Below are positions 1-5,827 of a stretch of 10,989 nucleotides of DNA, piece by piece. Origin of the DNA: Patulibacter sp. Lineage in GTDB: Bacteria > Actinomycetota > Thermoleophilia > Solirubrobacterales > Solirubrobacteraceae. The notes below the pieces were generated by a model, which saw only the letters and a program-made list of their open reading frames with translations, made no database searches and had not been told where the DNA came from. The DNA is taken from contig JALRCL010000709.1 of assembly GCA_023268575.1 (NCBI GenBank), positions 1 through 10,989 on the forward strand, in the 5' to 3' direction. Every line of letters starts with the position of its first letter. Within the stretch, counting starts at the first letter, position 1. The position numbers were made by a program, and so were the translations under genes.

Positions 1-127
1 CGGCGACGGTGCCCACGCCACAGGATCTGAGGGTCACCGACCGTCATCACCGGTGGCCCGGGCGCCGTCTTGGTCCTCGACGCCGAGGCTCAGCCGATCA
101 TCGGTGGTTCCAGGCTGAGGGACCGCC
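1..127. other. Leading intergenic or partial-gene stretch, no supported gene
   Basis: I can assign no gene here. One plus-strand frame is open from base 2 to a stop near 114, which could be the tail of a gene entering the window, but its translation is low-complexity and shows no motif. On the minus strand an ATG at 47-45 (preceded by GTG at 50-48) stays open to the window edge for only 15 codons, so it could be the first codons of a gene transcribed out of the window. Neither reading can be chosen over the other without the flanking sequence. Confidence 0.3.
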
Positions 128-133
128 TCAGCC
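113..133 (-). terminator. Hairpin at the 3' end of the ligase gene
   Basis: GGCTGAGG (113-120) and CCTCAGCC (126-133) form a perfect 8-bp stem with a 5-nt loop. The ligase stop codon (128-130) lies in one arm. No T-run follows on the minus strand, so this would be an actinobacterial-style terminator lacking the U-tract, or simply a stable 3' end of the mRNA. Confidence 0.35.
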
Positions 134-1132
134 CTGCGAGAGCTGGTCGAAGCCGCACTCCTCCGGCGCCTTGTCCTCGCGCCAGCGCAGGAGCCGCGTG
201 CCGTGGCGGATGCGGCCGGAGGAGACCTGGTCGAAGGAGACCTCGACGACGAGCTCCGGTCGCAGCCCGACCCACTCGAGGTCGCGCTCGGCGTTCCAGC
301 GGCTCGGGTCGGCGCTGCCGGCCGCGCCGCTGGCGTAGGGCGCGAGCGTCGCGACGAGCTCGCGCTTCTCCTTCGCCTTCAGGCCGGAGGTGTGGCCGAC
401 GACGCGCAGCTCGCCCCCGTCGTAGAGGCCGAGGATGAGCGATCCGACGGTCCCCTCCTCCTTGCCGGGACGCCAGCCGACGACGACCGCGTCGATCGTG
501 CGCAACCGCTTGACCTTCACCATGCCCTTGCGCGCTCCGGGCCGGTAGGGCGCGTCGAGCTCCTTCGCCACGACGCCCTCGGCCCGGGCCAGCCACTCCT
601 CCGCCTCGCCGGCGGTGCGGACCGACGGGACGAGGTCGACGACCGGGTCCGCCGCGAACGCGTCGCGCCCGAGCAGCGCCTCGAGCGCGGCGCGGCGCTC
701 CGCGAACGGGCGCTCGAGCAGCGCGTCGTCCTCGAGCGCCAAGAGGTCGAAGGCGAGGTAGCGGGCGGGGGTCTCGCGCGCCAGGCGCTCGATCCGCGAC
801 GCCGCGGGATGGATCCGCTGCGAGAGCAGGTCGAACTGCTCGGGGTCGTCGCCGGCGACCGCGAACGGCGGGTCGGCGCGCTCCAGCGACGTGCGGTCGA
901 TCACGAGCTCGCCGTCCAGGACGTAGCGCCCGGCGGGCAGCACGACCTCGGGGAAGTAGCGCTCGAGGTCCTTGCCGCCGCGGGAGCAGAGCCGGACGGC
1001 CTCGCCGTCGACGAAGGCGATCGCTCGGAAGCCGTCGTACTTCGGCTCGTACGCCCAGCCCTCCTCGGTCGGCAGGCTCGTCCGGCCCCGGGCGAGCTGC
1101 GGGGCGAGCGGGTGGTCCAGCGGCAGCGGCAC
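128..1132 (-). CDS. ATP-dependent DNA ligase, LigC-like
   Basis: The enzyme seals nicks in duplex DNA using ATP through a lysine-AMP intermediate. It is 334 aa, the compact size of LigC-type bacterial ligases that consist of an adenylation domain plus an OB domain. Motif I is EPKYDGFR with the nucleophile Lys31. Motif Ia is the SRGGKDLERYF block (50-60). DGELV (73-77) and YLAFDLL (125-131) follow. EGVVAK (185-190) is motif IV and MVKVK (204-208) is motif V. The OB domain (about 215-334) ends in a basic stretch, LLRWREDKAPEEC. There is no polymerase or nuclease domain, so this is not full LigD. Family members act in repair, as back-up ligases in base excision repair or end joining. The GTG start (1132-1130) has no Shine-Dalgarno sequence but a -10-like hexamer 6 nt upstream, which favours a leaderless mRNA. 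The gene lies 40 bp downstream of the protease gene on the same strand, so read-through is also possible. The function is well supported; the subclass is less certain. Confidence 0.93.
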   Translation of the reverse strand: MPLPLDHPLAPQLARGRTSLPTEEGWAYEPKYDGFRAIAFVDGEAVRLCSRGGKDLERYFPEVVLPAGRYVLDGELVIDRTSLERADPPFAVAGDDPEQFDLLSQRIHPAASRIERLARETPARYLAFDLLALEDDALLERPFAERRAALEALLGRDAFAADPVVDLVPSVRTAGEAEEWLARAEGVVAKELDAPYRPGARKGMVKVKRLRTIDAVVVGWRPGKEEGTVGSLILGLYDGGELRVVGHTSGLKAKEKRELVATLAPYASGAAGSADPSRWNAERDLEWVGLRPELVVEVSFDQVSSGRIRHGTRLLRWREDKAPEECGFDQLSQG

Positions 1133-1138
1133 GCCCCG

Positions 1139-1144
1139 ACCCTA
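1139..1144 (-). promoter_or_regulatory. -10-like hexamer of the ligase gene (leaderless)
   Basis: Read on the minus strand the hexamer is TAGGGT, followed by exactly 6 nt and then the GTG start codon. This puts the expected transcription start at the start codon. No convincing -35 box is seen; the expected position overlaps the hairpin at 1150-1170. Confidence 0.4.
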
Positions 1145-1149
1145 CCCGC

Positions 1150-1170
1150 CCCCGGCGGCCCGGTCCGGGG
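1150..1170 (-). terminator. Hairpin between the protease stop and the ligase start
   Basis: CCCCGG (1150-1155) and CCGGGG (1165-1170) form a 6-bp stem with a 9-nt loop just after the protease stop codon (1175-1173). There is no T-run. It could weaken read-through from the protease gene into the ligase gene. In sequence this GC-rich it may also be chance. Confidence 0.3.
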
Positions 1171-1172
1171 CC

Positions 1173-2528
1173 TCAGGCTCGGCGGCGCAGCGTGACTGCC
1201 CGGGGCCGCCGCTCGACGTTGCCGGCCCGGTCGCGGGCGGTGATCGTCAGCCGGTAGCGGACGCCCTTGGCCAGCCGCGGCGTGCGCAGGGCCCAGGTCG
1301 AGCCGCCCACGAGCGACGCGCGCAACGTGCGCCGATGGCTCGCCGCGCACGTCGTCCGGCGGCCGCCGCGCCGGCAGCTGCGGCGGGTCGTCCAGCGCAG
1401 CGTTCCCGTGACCCTCGAGACACCGGCGGTCGGCAGGGGGTCCGTGACGGTCACGGTGACGGTGCAGCGCACCCGGGTGCAGGTGCGCCGGGCCACGCGG
1501 CTCGTCGGGGCCGCGACGTCGGGCGCCGGCGTCGAGACCGGCGGCACCGGGGTGGTCGGGGTCGTGGCGGCGGAGGACGGCGGCTCCGCGGCGGCGCTGC
1601 GCAGGAACGACGTGATCGAGCCGTTGGCCACCCGCGTGTACACCCCGTAGATGCCGTTCGCGCACCCGAGGCCGAAGCTCACGAGCCCGGCGAGGACCCG
1701 CGTGCCGCCGACGGTGCCCGTCAGCGGTCCGCCGCTGTCGCCGCTGCAGGAGTCCCGGCCGGCCGCGGTCGCGCAGAGCATCCGCTCCGTGACCCCGCCC
1801 TGGAGGAGGTACTGGAGGCCGCAGACCCGCTGGTCGGCGACCTGGACGGTCGTGGCCCGCAGGTCGGCGGGATAGGTGCTGCCGCCGCTCGTGTCGCCCC
1901 AGCCGGAGACCTGCAGCGGCGCGCCCGAGGCGGTCACCGTGCCGGTCTGGTTCGCGGCGATGAGGCCGATCGGCGCGATCGTCGCGACGCCGTCGATCGT
2001 CGGGGTGCCGGCGTAGAGCGGCTCGGCGAGCGTCAGGACCGCGGCATCGAAGTCGGCCGTGGAGGGGTCGTAGCTGGGGTGCAGGGCGATCGAGGCCACC
2101 GCGACGTCCCGCACGCCCGGGCCGTAGGCCGGCTCGGCGGCGCCGCGCAGGTGGCTCGTGCCCGCGAGCACCCGGATCGCCGCGATCGGCCGCAGGCCGC
2201 CGTTCTCGGGATCGTGGACGCAGTGGCCCGCGGTGGCGACCTTCGTCGGCGCGAGGACGACGCCGCCGCAGAACTGGCCCTCCAGCGGGGTCCCGCGGGT
2301 CGGGTTCCAGAGCGCGACCTGGTACGGCACGGCGGTGATCGCCACGTCGCTGCCGCCGATGATCCGGGGCGTCGCCCGGCCCTCGTCGGCGCCCGCGGCG
2401 GCCGGGCCGGCGAGGGCGCCGAGCCCGCCGGCGAGGAGGGCGATCAGCGCCGTCCGCCGGAGGCGTCCGGCGGGTGGGCGGCGGCGGGGAGCGCGAAGCA
2501 CGCCGGGATCATCCTCTCCCGGGCGCAT
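1173..2528 (-). CDS. Secreted trypsin-like serine protease with C-terminal Ig-like domain
   Basis: This is a chymotrypsin-fold (S1) serine protease, 451 aa from the chosen ATG. An arginine-rich N-region and hydrophobic core (ALIALLAGGLGALA, 27-40) form a signal peptide, followed by a short propeptide ending at Arg55. Cleavage there frees IIGG (56-59), the classic zymogen activation N-terminus. The catalytic triad is His102 (ATAGHC), Asp161 (DFDAAVL) and Ser265 (GDSGGP). Asp259, six residues before Ser265, matches trypsin Asp189 and predicts cleavage after Arg or Lys. A Pro/Thr/Ser linker (about 312-345) leads to an Arg-rich domain of about 105 aa with paired cysteines, ending in a bacterial Ig-like block (ITARDRAGNVE). 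This is probably an anchoring or substrate-binding module. Start choice: a purine-rich GGAGGAGGGG lies 14 nt upstream of this ATG. GTG at 2501 is an alternative with a nearer GGGAGAGG. The farther ATG at 2630 would collide with the divergent gene and adds only low-complexity sequence. Confidence 0.92.
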   Translation of the reverse strand: MRPGEDDPGVLRAPRRRPPAGRLRRTALIALLAGGLGALAGPAAAGADEGRATPRIIGGSDVAITAVPYQVALWNPTRGTPLEGQFCGGVVLAPTKVATAGHCVHDPENGGLRPIAAIRVLAGTSHLRGAAEPAYGPGVRDVAVASIALHPSYDPSTADFDAAVLTLAEPLYAGTPTIDGVATIAPIGLIAANQTGTVTASGAPLQVSGWGDTSGGSTYPADLRATTVQVADQRVCGLQYLLQGGVTERMLCATAAGRDSCSGDSGGPLTGTVGGTRVLAGLVSFGLGCANGIYGVYTRVANGSITSFLRSAAAEPPSSAATTPTTPVPPVSTPAPDVAAPTSRVARRTCTRVRCTVTVTVTDPLPTAGVSRVTGTLRWTTRRSCRRGGRRTTCAASHRRTLRASLVGGSTWALRTPRLAKGVRYRLTITARDRAGNVERRPRAVTLRRRA

Positions 2529-2628
2529 GCCTGCGCCGGTGACCCCTCCTCCGCGCGGCGCATGGACGGGCGTTCGGTCCGGCCCGCGCGGCACTGGCGC
2601 TCCGCCGCCGGCGGCGCGATCCTGAGGC

Positions 2629-3141
2629 ATGCACGAGTTCGACGCGATCGCGGGAGGGTGGGACGCGGTCTGCAGCGCGTCCGGGGATCACGGCGTGCTG
2701 CGGCTCAGCGCGTTCCGCCGGGTGGAACGGCTGCCGGGCGCCGGCGCGCCACCCGCCCACCTCGTCACCTACCGCTGCGCCGACGGCTGCGGTGGGCACC
2801 ACACGCTGCTCATGTCCGGCGAGGAGCTGGACTGGTCGCCGATCGCCACCGCCCTGCCGGCGCACTTCGACCTCATGACCGGCCGGATGGCGGTCGAGCC
2901 CGACGCGGGCGTCGAGCGCTGGTGGCGCTCGATGCGCGACGGGCACTGGCCGGTGACGCTGCGCTGCGAGCACCACGACGCGCCGGTGCCGGCCTGGCCG
3001 AGCTGCCTGCGCGCGCTCGAGCCCGACGACGAGCGCGACGTGCGCTGGCTGCTCGTGCACTGGCGCTGCCCGCTCTGCGAGCGCGACGGGTCGCAGGTCA
3101 TGCGCCCCGCCGCGCTGGAGCTCGTCCCGCGCGCGGCCTGA
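2629..3141 (+). CDS. Protein of unknown function with CxxC and CxxxC pairs
   Basis: I do not recognise this 170-residue protein. It is predicted to be cytosolic, with no signal peptide or membrane segment. It has seven cysteines (15, 50, 54, 113, 126, 147, 150). RCADGCGGHH (49-58) combines a CxxxC with two histidines, and WRCPLCERDG (145-154) carries a CxxC, so zinc binding through one or both clusters is plausible but unproven. Tryptophans are frequent around 98-146 (ERWWRSM, DVRWLLVHW). It reads divergently from the protease gene and convergently to the P450 gene, with which it shares a hairpin terminator, so it is probably a single-gene transcript. A -10-like GATCCT ends 5 nt before the ATG, and the same short stretch holds only a GAGG as possible ribosome binding site. 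Third-position GC is consistently high, which supports coding. Confidence 0.75.
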   Translation: MHEFDAIAGGWDAVCSASGDHGVLRLSAFRRVERLPGAGAPPAHLVTYRCADGCGGHHTLLMSGEELDWSPIATALPAHFDLMTGRMAVEPDAGVERWWRSMRDGHWPVTLRCEHHDAPVPAWPSCLRALEPDDERDVRWLLVHWRCPLCERDGSQVMRPAALELVPRAA

Positions 3142-3154
3142 CGCGCGCGGGACG
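3123..3154. terminator. Bidirectional terminator hairpin between convergent genes
   Basis: The arms CGTCCCGCGCGCG (3123-3135) and its exact reverse complement (3142-3154) form a perfect 13-bp stem with a 6-nt loop, GCCTGA. The loop contains the stop codon of the upstream plus-strand gene, and the stem ends 2 bp short of the P450 stop codon (3159-3157). This is one of the longest perfect inverted repeats in the window, and its place between two convergent genes fits a shared terminator. There is no T-tract on either side. Confidence 0.7.
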
Positions 3155-3156
3155 GA

Positions 3157-4383
3157 TCAGGCGGCGAGCACCACCGGGCTGCGCTTCCACTGGTTCAGGA
3201 AGAGCGACTCCATTCGGGTGCCGGGACCGTCGAGCTCCATCGCCGGCCAGCGCGCGAGCGTCTCCTCGATCCAGATCCGCAGCTCCATCCGCGCGAGCGC
3301 GGTGCCGAGGCAGAAGTGCCGGCCCCCGGCACCGAAGGCCTGGTGCTTGTCGAGGTTCTCGCGGGTCACGTCGAACCGGTGCGGGTCGGCGAAGACCTCG
3401 GGGTCGCGGTTCGACGCGAGGTACCAGAGCAGGACCCGTGCGCCCTCGGGGATCGTCTGCCCGCCGATCTCGACCTCCTGCGTCGTCGCGCGGCCCATGA
3501 ATCCGAAGGCGGGGAAGCAACGCAGCCCCTCCTCGACGGCCTGGGGGATGCGGGAGGGATCGTCGAGCAGGAGCTGCCGCTGCTCGGGGTGCTCGATGAG
3601 CGCCCGCATGGTGGCCACGTAGGTCGCGCGGGTCGAGTCGTTGCCGGCCGCGAGCAGGAGGATGAAGAACGTCGCGATCTCGAACGGCTCGAGGTGCTCG
3701 CCGTCGACCTCGGCGGTGAGCAGCGCGGAGAGCAGGTCGTCGCCGAGGTGCTGCGCGCGGTCCTGGCGCACGGCCTCGATGTAGGCGACGATCTCCTGGA
3801 ACTCGTCGATCGTCGAGTCCCAGCCCGCGCGGATCTCCGGGTCCTCCCAGGCGGTCACCACGTTCGTCCAGTGCACGAGCTTGTGGTCGTCCTCCTCGGG
3901 CGTGCCGAGCAGGGAGCCGATGACCCGCGCCGGCACGGGCCGGGCGACGTCGACGGCGAGGTCGATCCGGTCGCCGGTCGAGAAGCGGTCCAGGACCGAG
4001 CGCACGATCTGGCGCACGGCGTCCTCGTGCGCGGCGATCCGCGCCGGCGTGAACGCCTTGCCGACGAGCTTCTTCAGCCGGTCGTGGCGCGGCGGGTCCA
4101 TCGAGATCATCTGCAGGCGCTGGATGTCCAGCGGGACGCCGATGTCGTCGCAGACGAAGATCCCGCGCCGCTCCGACGAGAAGGTCTTCAGGTCGCGCGT
4201 CGCCGCGGCCACGTCGGCCGCGCGGACCAGCGAGTAGAAGCCGTCCTCCTCCGGCCAGTGCGCGTTGGCGCTGAAGTGCACGCCCGGCTCCCGCTGGAGC
4301 TGCTCGAAGAGGGCGTAGGGCGGTCCGTCCTGCCAGAGGCCGTGATCGCCGAGGTCGATCGTCGTGTCCACCACCGTGCTCAT
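3157..4383 (-). CDS. Cytochrome P450 monooxygenase
   Basis: This is a soluble class I bacterial P450 of 408 aa, using heme and a separate ferredoxin/reductase pair to hydroxylate a hydrophobic substrate. The I-helix oxygen-activation motif is AAGNDST (245-251). The ExxR motif is Glu285-Arg288. The heme loop FGAGGRHFCLG (350-360) has the ligand Cys358. The SMDPPRHDRLKKL block (94-106) is typical of the actinobacterial CYP124/125/142 group and relatives, which oxidise steroid side chains or branched lipids; the substrate here is not determined. No ferredoxin gene is present in the window. The start is taken as the ATG at 4383, because it gives the usual P450 N-terminus and sits 6 nt from a -10 box with an ideal -35. 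An ATG 12 codons upstream would lie inside that promoter. The TetR gene reads divergently from a 94-bp shared region with repeats, so it is the likely repressor. Confidence 0.94.
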   Translation of the reverse strand: MSTVVDTTIDLGDHGLWQDGPPYALFEQLQREPGVHFSANAHWPEEDGFYSLVRAADVAAATRDLKTFSSERRGIFVCDDIGVPLDIQRLQMISMDPPRHDRLKKLVGKAFTPARIAAHEDAVRQIVRSVLDRFSTGDRIDLAVDVARPVPARVIGSLLGTPEEDDHKLVHWTNVVTAWEDPEIRAGWDSTIDEFQEIVAYIEAVRQDRAQHLGDDLLSALLTAEVDGEHLEPFEIATFFILLLAAGNDSTRATYVATMRALIEHPEQRQLLLDDPSRIPQAVEEGLRCFPAFGFMGRATTQEVEIGGQTIPEGARVLLWYLASNRDPEVFADPHRFDVTRENLDKHQAFGAGGRHFCLGTALARMELRIWIEETLARWPAMELDGPGTRMESLFLNQWKRSPVVLAA

Positions 4384-4389
4384 GGCGCC

Positions 4390-4419
4390 ACCGTACGCCG
4401 GGACTAGACTCGCTGTCAA
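4390..4419 (-). promoter_or_regulatory. P450 promoter, TTGACA -18- TACGGT, leaderless
   Basis: On the minus strand there is a consensus -35, TTGACA (4419-4414), an 18-bp spacer and a -10-like TACGGT (4395-4390), followed by 6 nt and the ATG. Transcription is therefore expected to start at the A of the start codon. The -35 overlaps the first copy of the 17-bp direct repeat (4415-4431), so a repressor bound there would block RNA polymerase. Confidence 0.65.
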
Positions 4420-4457
4420 GTCCTCATGTCGAGACTCGGGGTCGAGTCCTGCTGTCG
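4401..4457. promoter_or_regulatory. Operator region with direct and inverted repeats, P450/TetR divergent promoter
   Basis: Two near-identical 17-mers, GTCAAGTCCTCATGTCG (4415-4431) and GTCGAGTCCTGCTGTCG (4441-4457), match at 14 of 17 bases and start 26 bp apart. Between and across them lies a perfect inverted repeat, GACTCG-GGGT-CGAGTC (4433-4448). A further GGACT (4401-4405) mirrors AGTCC (4419-4423). The shared core is a GACT/AGTC element. The cluster sits between the two start codons and overlaps the P450 -35, as expected for TetR binding sites that repress both genes. Confidence 0.6.
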
Positions 4458-4464
4458 CGGGTGC

Positions 4465-4470
4465 TAGCGT
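4465..4470 (+). promoter_or_regulatory. -10-like hexamer of the TetR gene (leaderless)
   Basis: TAGCGT is followed by 7 nt and then the GTG start codon at 4478, which again puts the transcription start at the start codon. The matching -35 position (around 4441-4447) falls in the second 17-bp repeat and is not close to consensus, so the promoter would be weak and self-repressed. Confidence 0.4.
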
Positions 4471-4477
4471 CCGCCTG

Positions 4478-5074
4478 GTGCCGCTCGTCCGAACGACCTC
4501 GAAGGCCGCCCAGGCGAAGGAGCGCGGCCGCGCGGCGTTCCTCGACGCGGCCGAGCGGCTCGTCGGCGCGGGCGCGAGCTACAGCGAGGTCGCGATCGGC
4601 GCGCTGGCCACCGAGGCGGGGTTCTCGCGGGCGAGCTTCTACGCGTACTTCAGCGACAAGCGTGCGCTGGCCGAGGGGGTCGTGGACCGCTTCGGCGTCG
4701 AGCTCGGCGAGCGGGTCGACGACTGGCTGGGCGGGATCGATCCGGACCCGAGCGCGACGATCGCCGACACCGCCGAGGTCTTCGAGCGTCACCGGGGGGC
4801 GGTCCTGCTCGCCGCCGAGGCGGCGAGCTACGACCCGGAGATCCGCGACCGCTGGCGCCTGCTGCACGCGCGCTTCGAGGAGCGGATCGGCGGATGGATC
4901 GCCCGCCACCGGCCCGGGATCCCCGAGGACGCCGTCCGTGCCCGGGCGTTCGCCCTGGCCTGGTCGACGCAGGCCGTGCTCGTCGAGCACCTCACGCGTG
5001 CCACCACGATCGACCCGCAGGTGGTCGGCGCGGTCGCCGCGCTGTGGCGCGGCGCGCTCGAGCCGGCGGCGTGA
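4478..5074 (+). CDS. TetR/AcrR-family transcriptional regulator
   Basis: This is a one-component repressor of 198 aa, the normal size for the family. The N-terminal three-helix DNA-binding domain covers about residues 15-68. The helix-turn-helix is AIGALATEAGFSRASFYAYF (39-58), the typical TetR pattern, followed by SDKRALAEGVV. The remaining part is an all-helical ligand and dimerisation domain that I cannot assign to a ligand. The GTG at 4478 is chosen because TetR homology begins just after it and a -10 box lies 7 nt upstream. The frame is open back to an ATG at 4364, but that would run across the P450 start and the operator. It is divergent from the P450 gene and probably controls it and itself, with the P450 substrate or product as the likely ligand. 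The 3' end lies 12 bp from a convergent gene. Confidence 0.92.
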   Translation: MPLVRTTSKAAQAKERGRAAFLDAAERLVGAGASYSEVAIGALATEAGFSRASFYAYFSDKRALAEGVVDRFGVELGERVDDWLGGIDPDPSATIADTAEVFERHRGAVLLAAEAASYDPEIRDRWRLLHARFEERIGGWIARHRPGIPEDAVRARAFALAWSTQAVLVEHLTRATTIDPQVVGAVAALWRGALEPAA

Positions 5075-5086
5075 GGCCGGGCGCCC

Positions 5087-5575
5087 TCAGCCGCGCAGCA
5101 GGTCGTACGCGGCGCTGAGCAGCACGAGCTCCGGCTCGGGCAGGTCGCCGGCGGTCGTGACGACGTACCCGGGGACCGAGCCCCGACGGGGTCGCAGCGT
5201 CGCCCAGGCCTCTTCCTGCTTCGGGTCGACGGGGCTCGCCAGCGAGAGCGAGCCGTAGGCCGACAGCCGCGCGCGGCGCCGCCAGCGCATCGCGTGGTCC
5301 AGGCGCGGCAGCTCGATCGCGTCGCCCTGGCAGCGGAGGTCGACGGCCTCCTCGGCGTCCACCGCCTCGAGCGTCCGGCTCCGCGGCGTGCGCCGGAGCT
5401 CCCAGCCGCGGTCGGCTGATTCGATCGTCCCGGCGATGGCCGACCGGGCCTCGCCGGAGCCGATCCGCAGGGTCGCGACGGTGGCGCCCTGCTCGTCGCG
5501 CAGCTCGTACGTCGTGCGGAAGCGGCTCGTGCGAAGGAGGTCGTACGTCGTGACGGGGATGGGCATCGGCGCCAT
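5087..5575 (-). CDS. Protein of unknown function, 162 aa
   Basis: I do not recognise this gene with confidence. It encodes a soluble-looking protein with alternating beta-strand patterns (TTYELRDEQGATVATLRIG near 21-39, WELRRTPRSRTLEAV near 58-72), a tryptophan- and arginine-rich stretch (AMRWRRRARLSAYGSL, 95-110), and a C-terminal helix (ELVLLSAAYDLL, 149-160). The strand-rich body ending in a hydrophobic helix is reminiscent of the tubby/LURP-one-like fold, but that is a guess from pattern only. There is no signal peptide. The start is one of two ATGs nine bases apart (5575 or 5566); no Shine-Dalgarno sequence is visible before either. It converges on the TetR gene and reads away from the fatty-acid operon across a 252-bp divergent region. 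The high GC at third positions ends abruptly upstream of 5575, so the much longer open frame beyond it is not coding. Confidence 0.72.
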   Translation of the reverse strand: MAPMPIPVTTYDLLRTSRFRTTYELRDEQGATVATLRIGSGEARSAIAGTIESADRGWELRRTPRSRTLEAVDAEEAVDLRCQGDAIELPRLDHAMRWRRRARLSAYGSLSLASPVDPKQEEAWATLRPRRGSVPGYVVTTAGDLPEPELVLLSAAYDLLRG

Positions 5576-5637
5576 CGAATCACCGGCCCAGCGGCCGCGG
5601 GCCGCCGCTCGGGCCCGAAGATCGCCCGCCGGGTTGG

Positions 5638-5659
5638 CCCGACGGCGTACGCCGTCGGG
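5638..5659. promoter_or_regulatory. 22-bp perfect palindrome in the divergent intergenic region
   Basis: CCCGACGGCGT is followed at once by its exact reverse complement, giving a 22-bp uninterrupted palindrome centred on GTAC. It lies 63 bp upstream of the minus-strand unknown gene and 169 bp upstream of the dehydrogenase start. The absence of a loop and its position in front of two divergent genes argue for a dimeric regulator site rather than a terminator. Confidence 0.55.
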
Positions 5660-5739
5660 GCTCGCGGCCGGCCGCCGGTGCGGTCGGCGTGGCCGTCCGC
5701 GGTCGCCGTGCTCGCGGGTCGATGGGGCGCCGAGCGAGT

Positions 5740-5755
5740 GGTACCGTCCGGTACC
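5740..5755. promoter_or_regulatory. Operator-like inverted repeat upstream of the acyl-CoA dehydrogenase operon
   Basis: GGTACCGTCCGGTACC is a perfect inverted repeat with 7-bp arms around a TC centre. The sequence also reads as a 10-bp tandem (GGTACCGTCC then GGTACCGACC, 5740-5759), which is one helical turn. The TACCGT inside it (5742-5747) could serve as the -10, giving a leader of about 74 nt. The layout suits a TetR-type repressor covering the promoter. The motif is unlike the GACT/AGTC repeats at 4401-4457, so a different regulator is expected. Confidence 0.6.
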
Positions 5756-5827
5756 GACCGCCCGTCGGGCGTCGGCCGTCGCCGTCGCCCGCGGTCGCGG
5801 AACGCCTGCCCGAGGAGCACCAGACCG

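Noticed and set aside
2603..2616. Palindrome CGCCGCCGGCGGCG between protease and unknown gene
   Set aside because: It is a simple CCG/CGG run expected in such GC-rich sequence; nothing ties it to a regulator.
2529..2630. Longer protease start at ATG 2630
   Set aside because: It would add 34 low-complexity residues before the signal peptide and overlap the start of the divergent gene. The ATG at 2528 follows a purine-rich ribosome-binding stretch.
972..3500. Very long open frame on the plus strand across the protease and P450 regions
   Set aside because: It runs antisense to genes with complete catalytic motifs, is made of Arg/Ala/Gly/Pro low-complexity sequence, and shows no domain. Stop codons are rare by chance at this GC content.
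4364..4477. Longer TetR start at ATG 4364
   Set aside because: It would overlap the P450 start and translate the operator. TetR homology begins only after the GTG at 4478.
5072..5089. Possible terminator hairpin between TetR and the convergent unknown gene
   Set aside because: Only a 5-bp TGAGG/CCTCA pairing with an 8-nt loop, and it is created largely by the two stop codons themselves.
5678..5827. Longer acyl-CoA dehydrogenase start in the open frame from 5678
   Set aside because: The extra 50 residues are low-complexity and cover the operator. ATG 5828 has a ribosome binding site and a normal family N-terminus.
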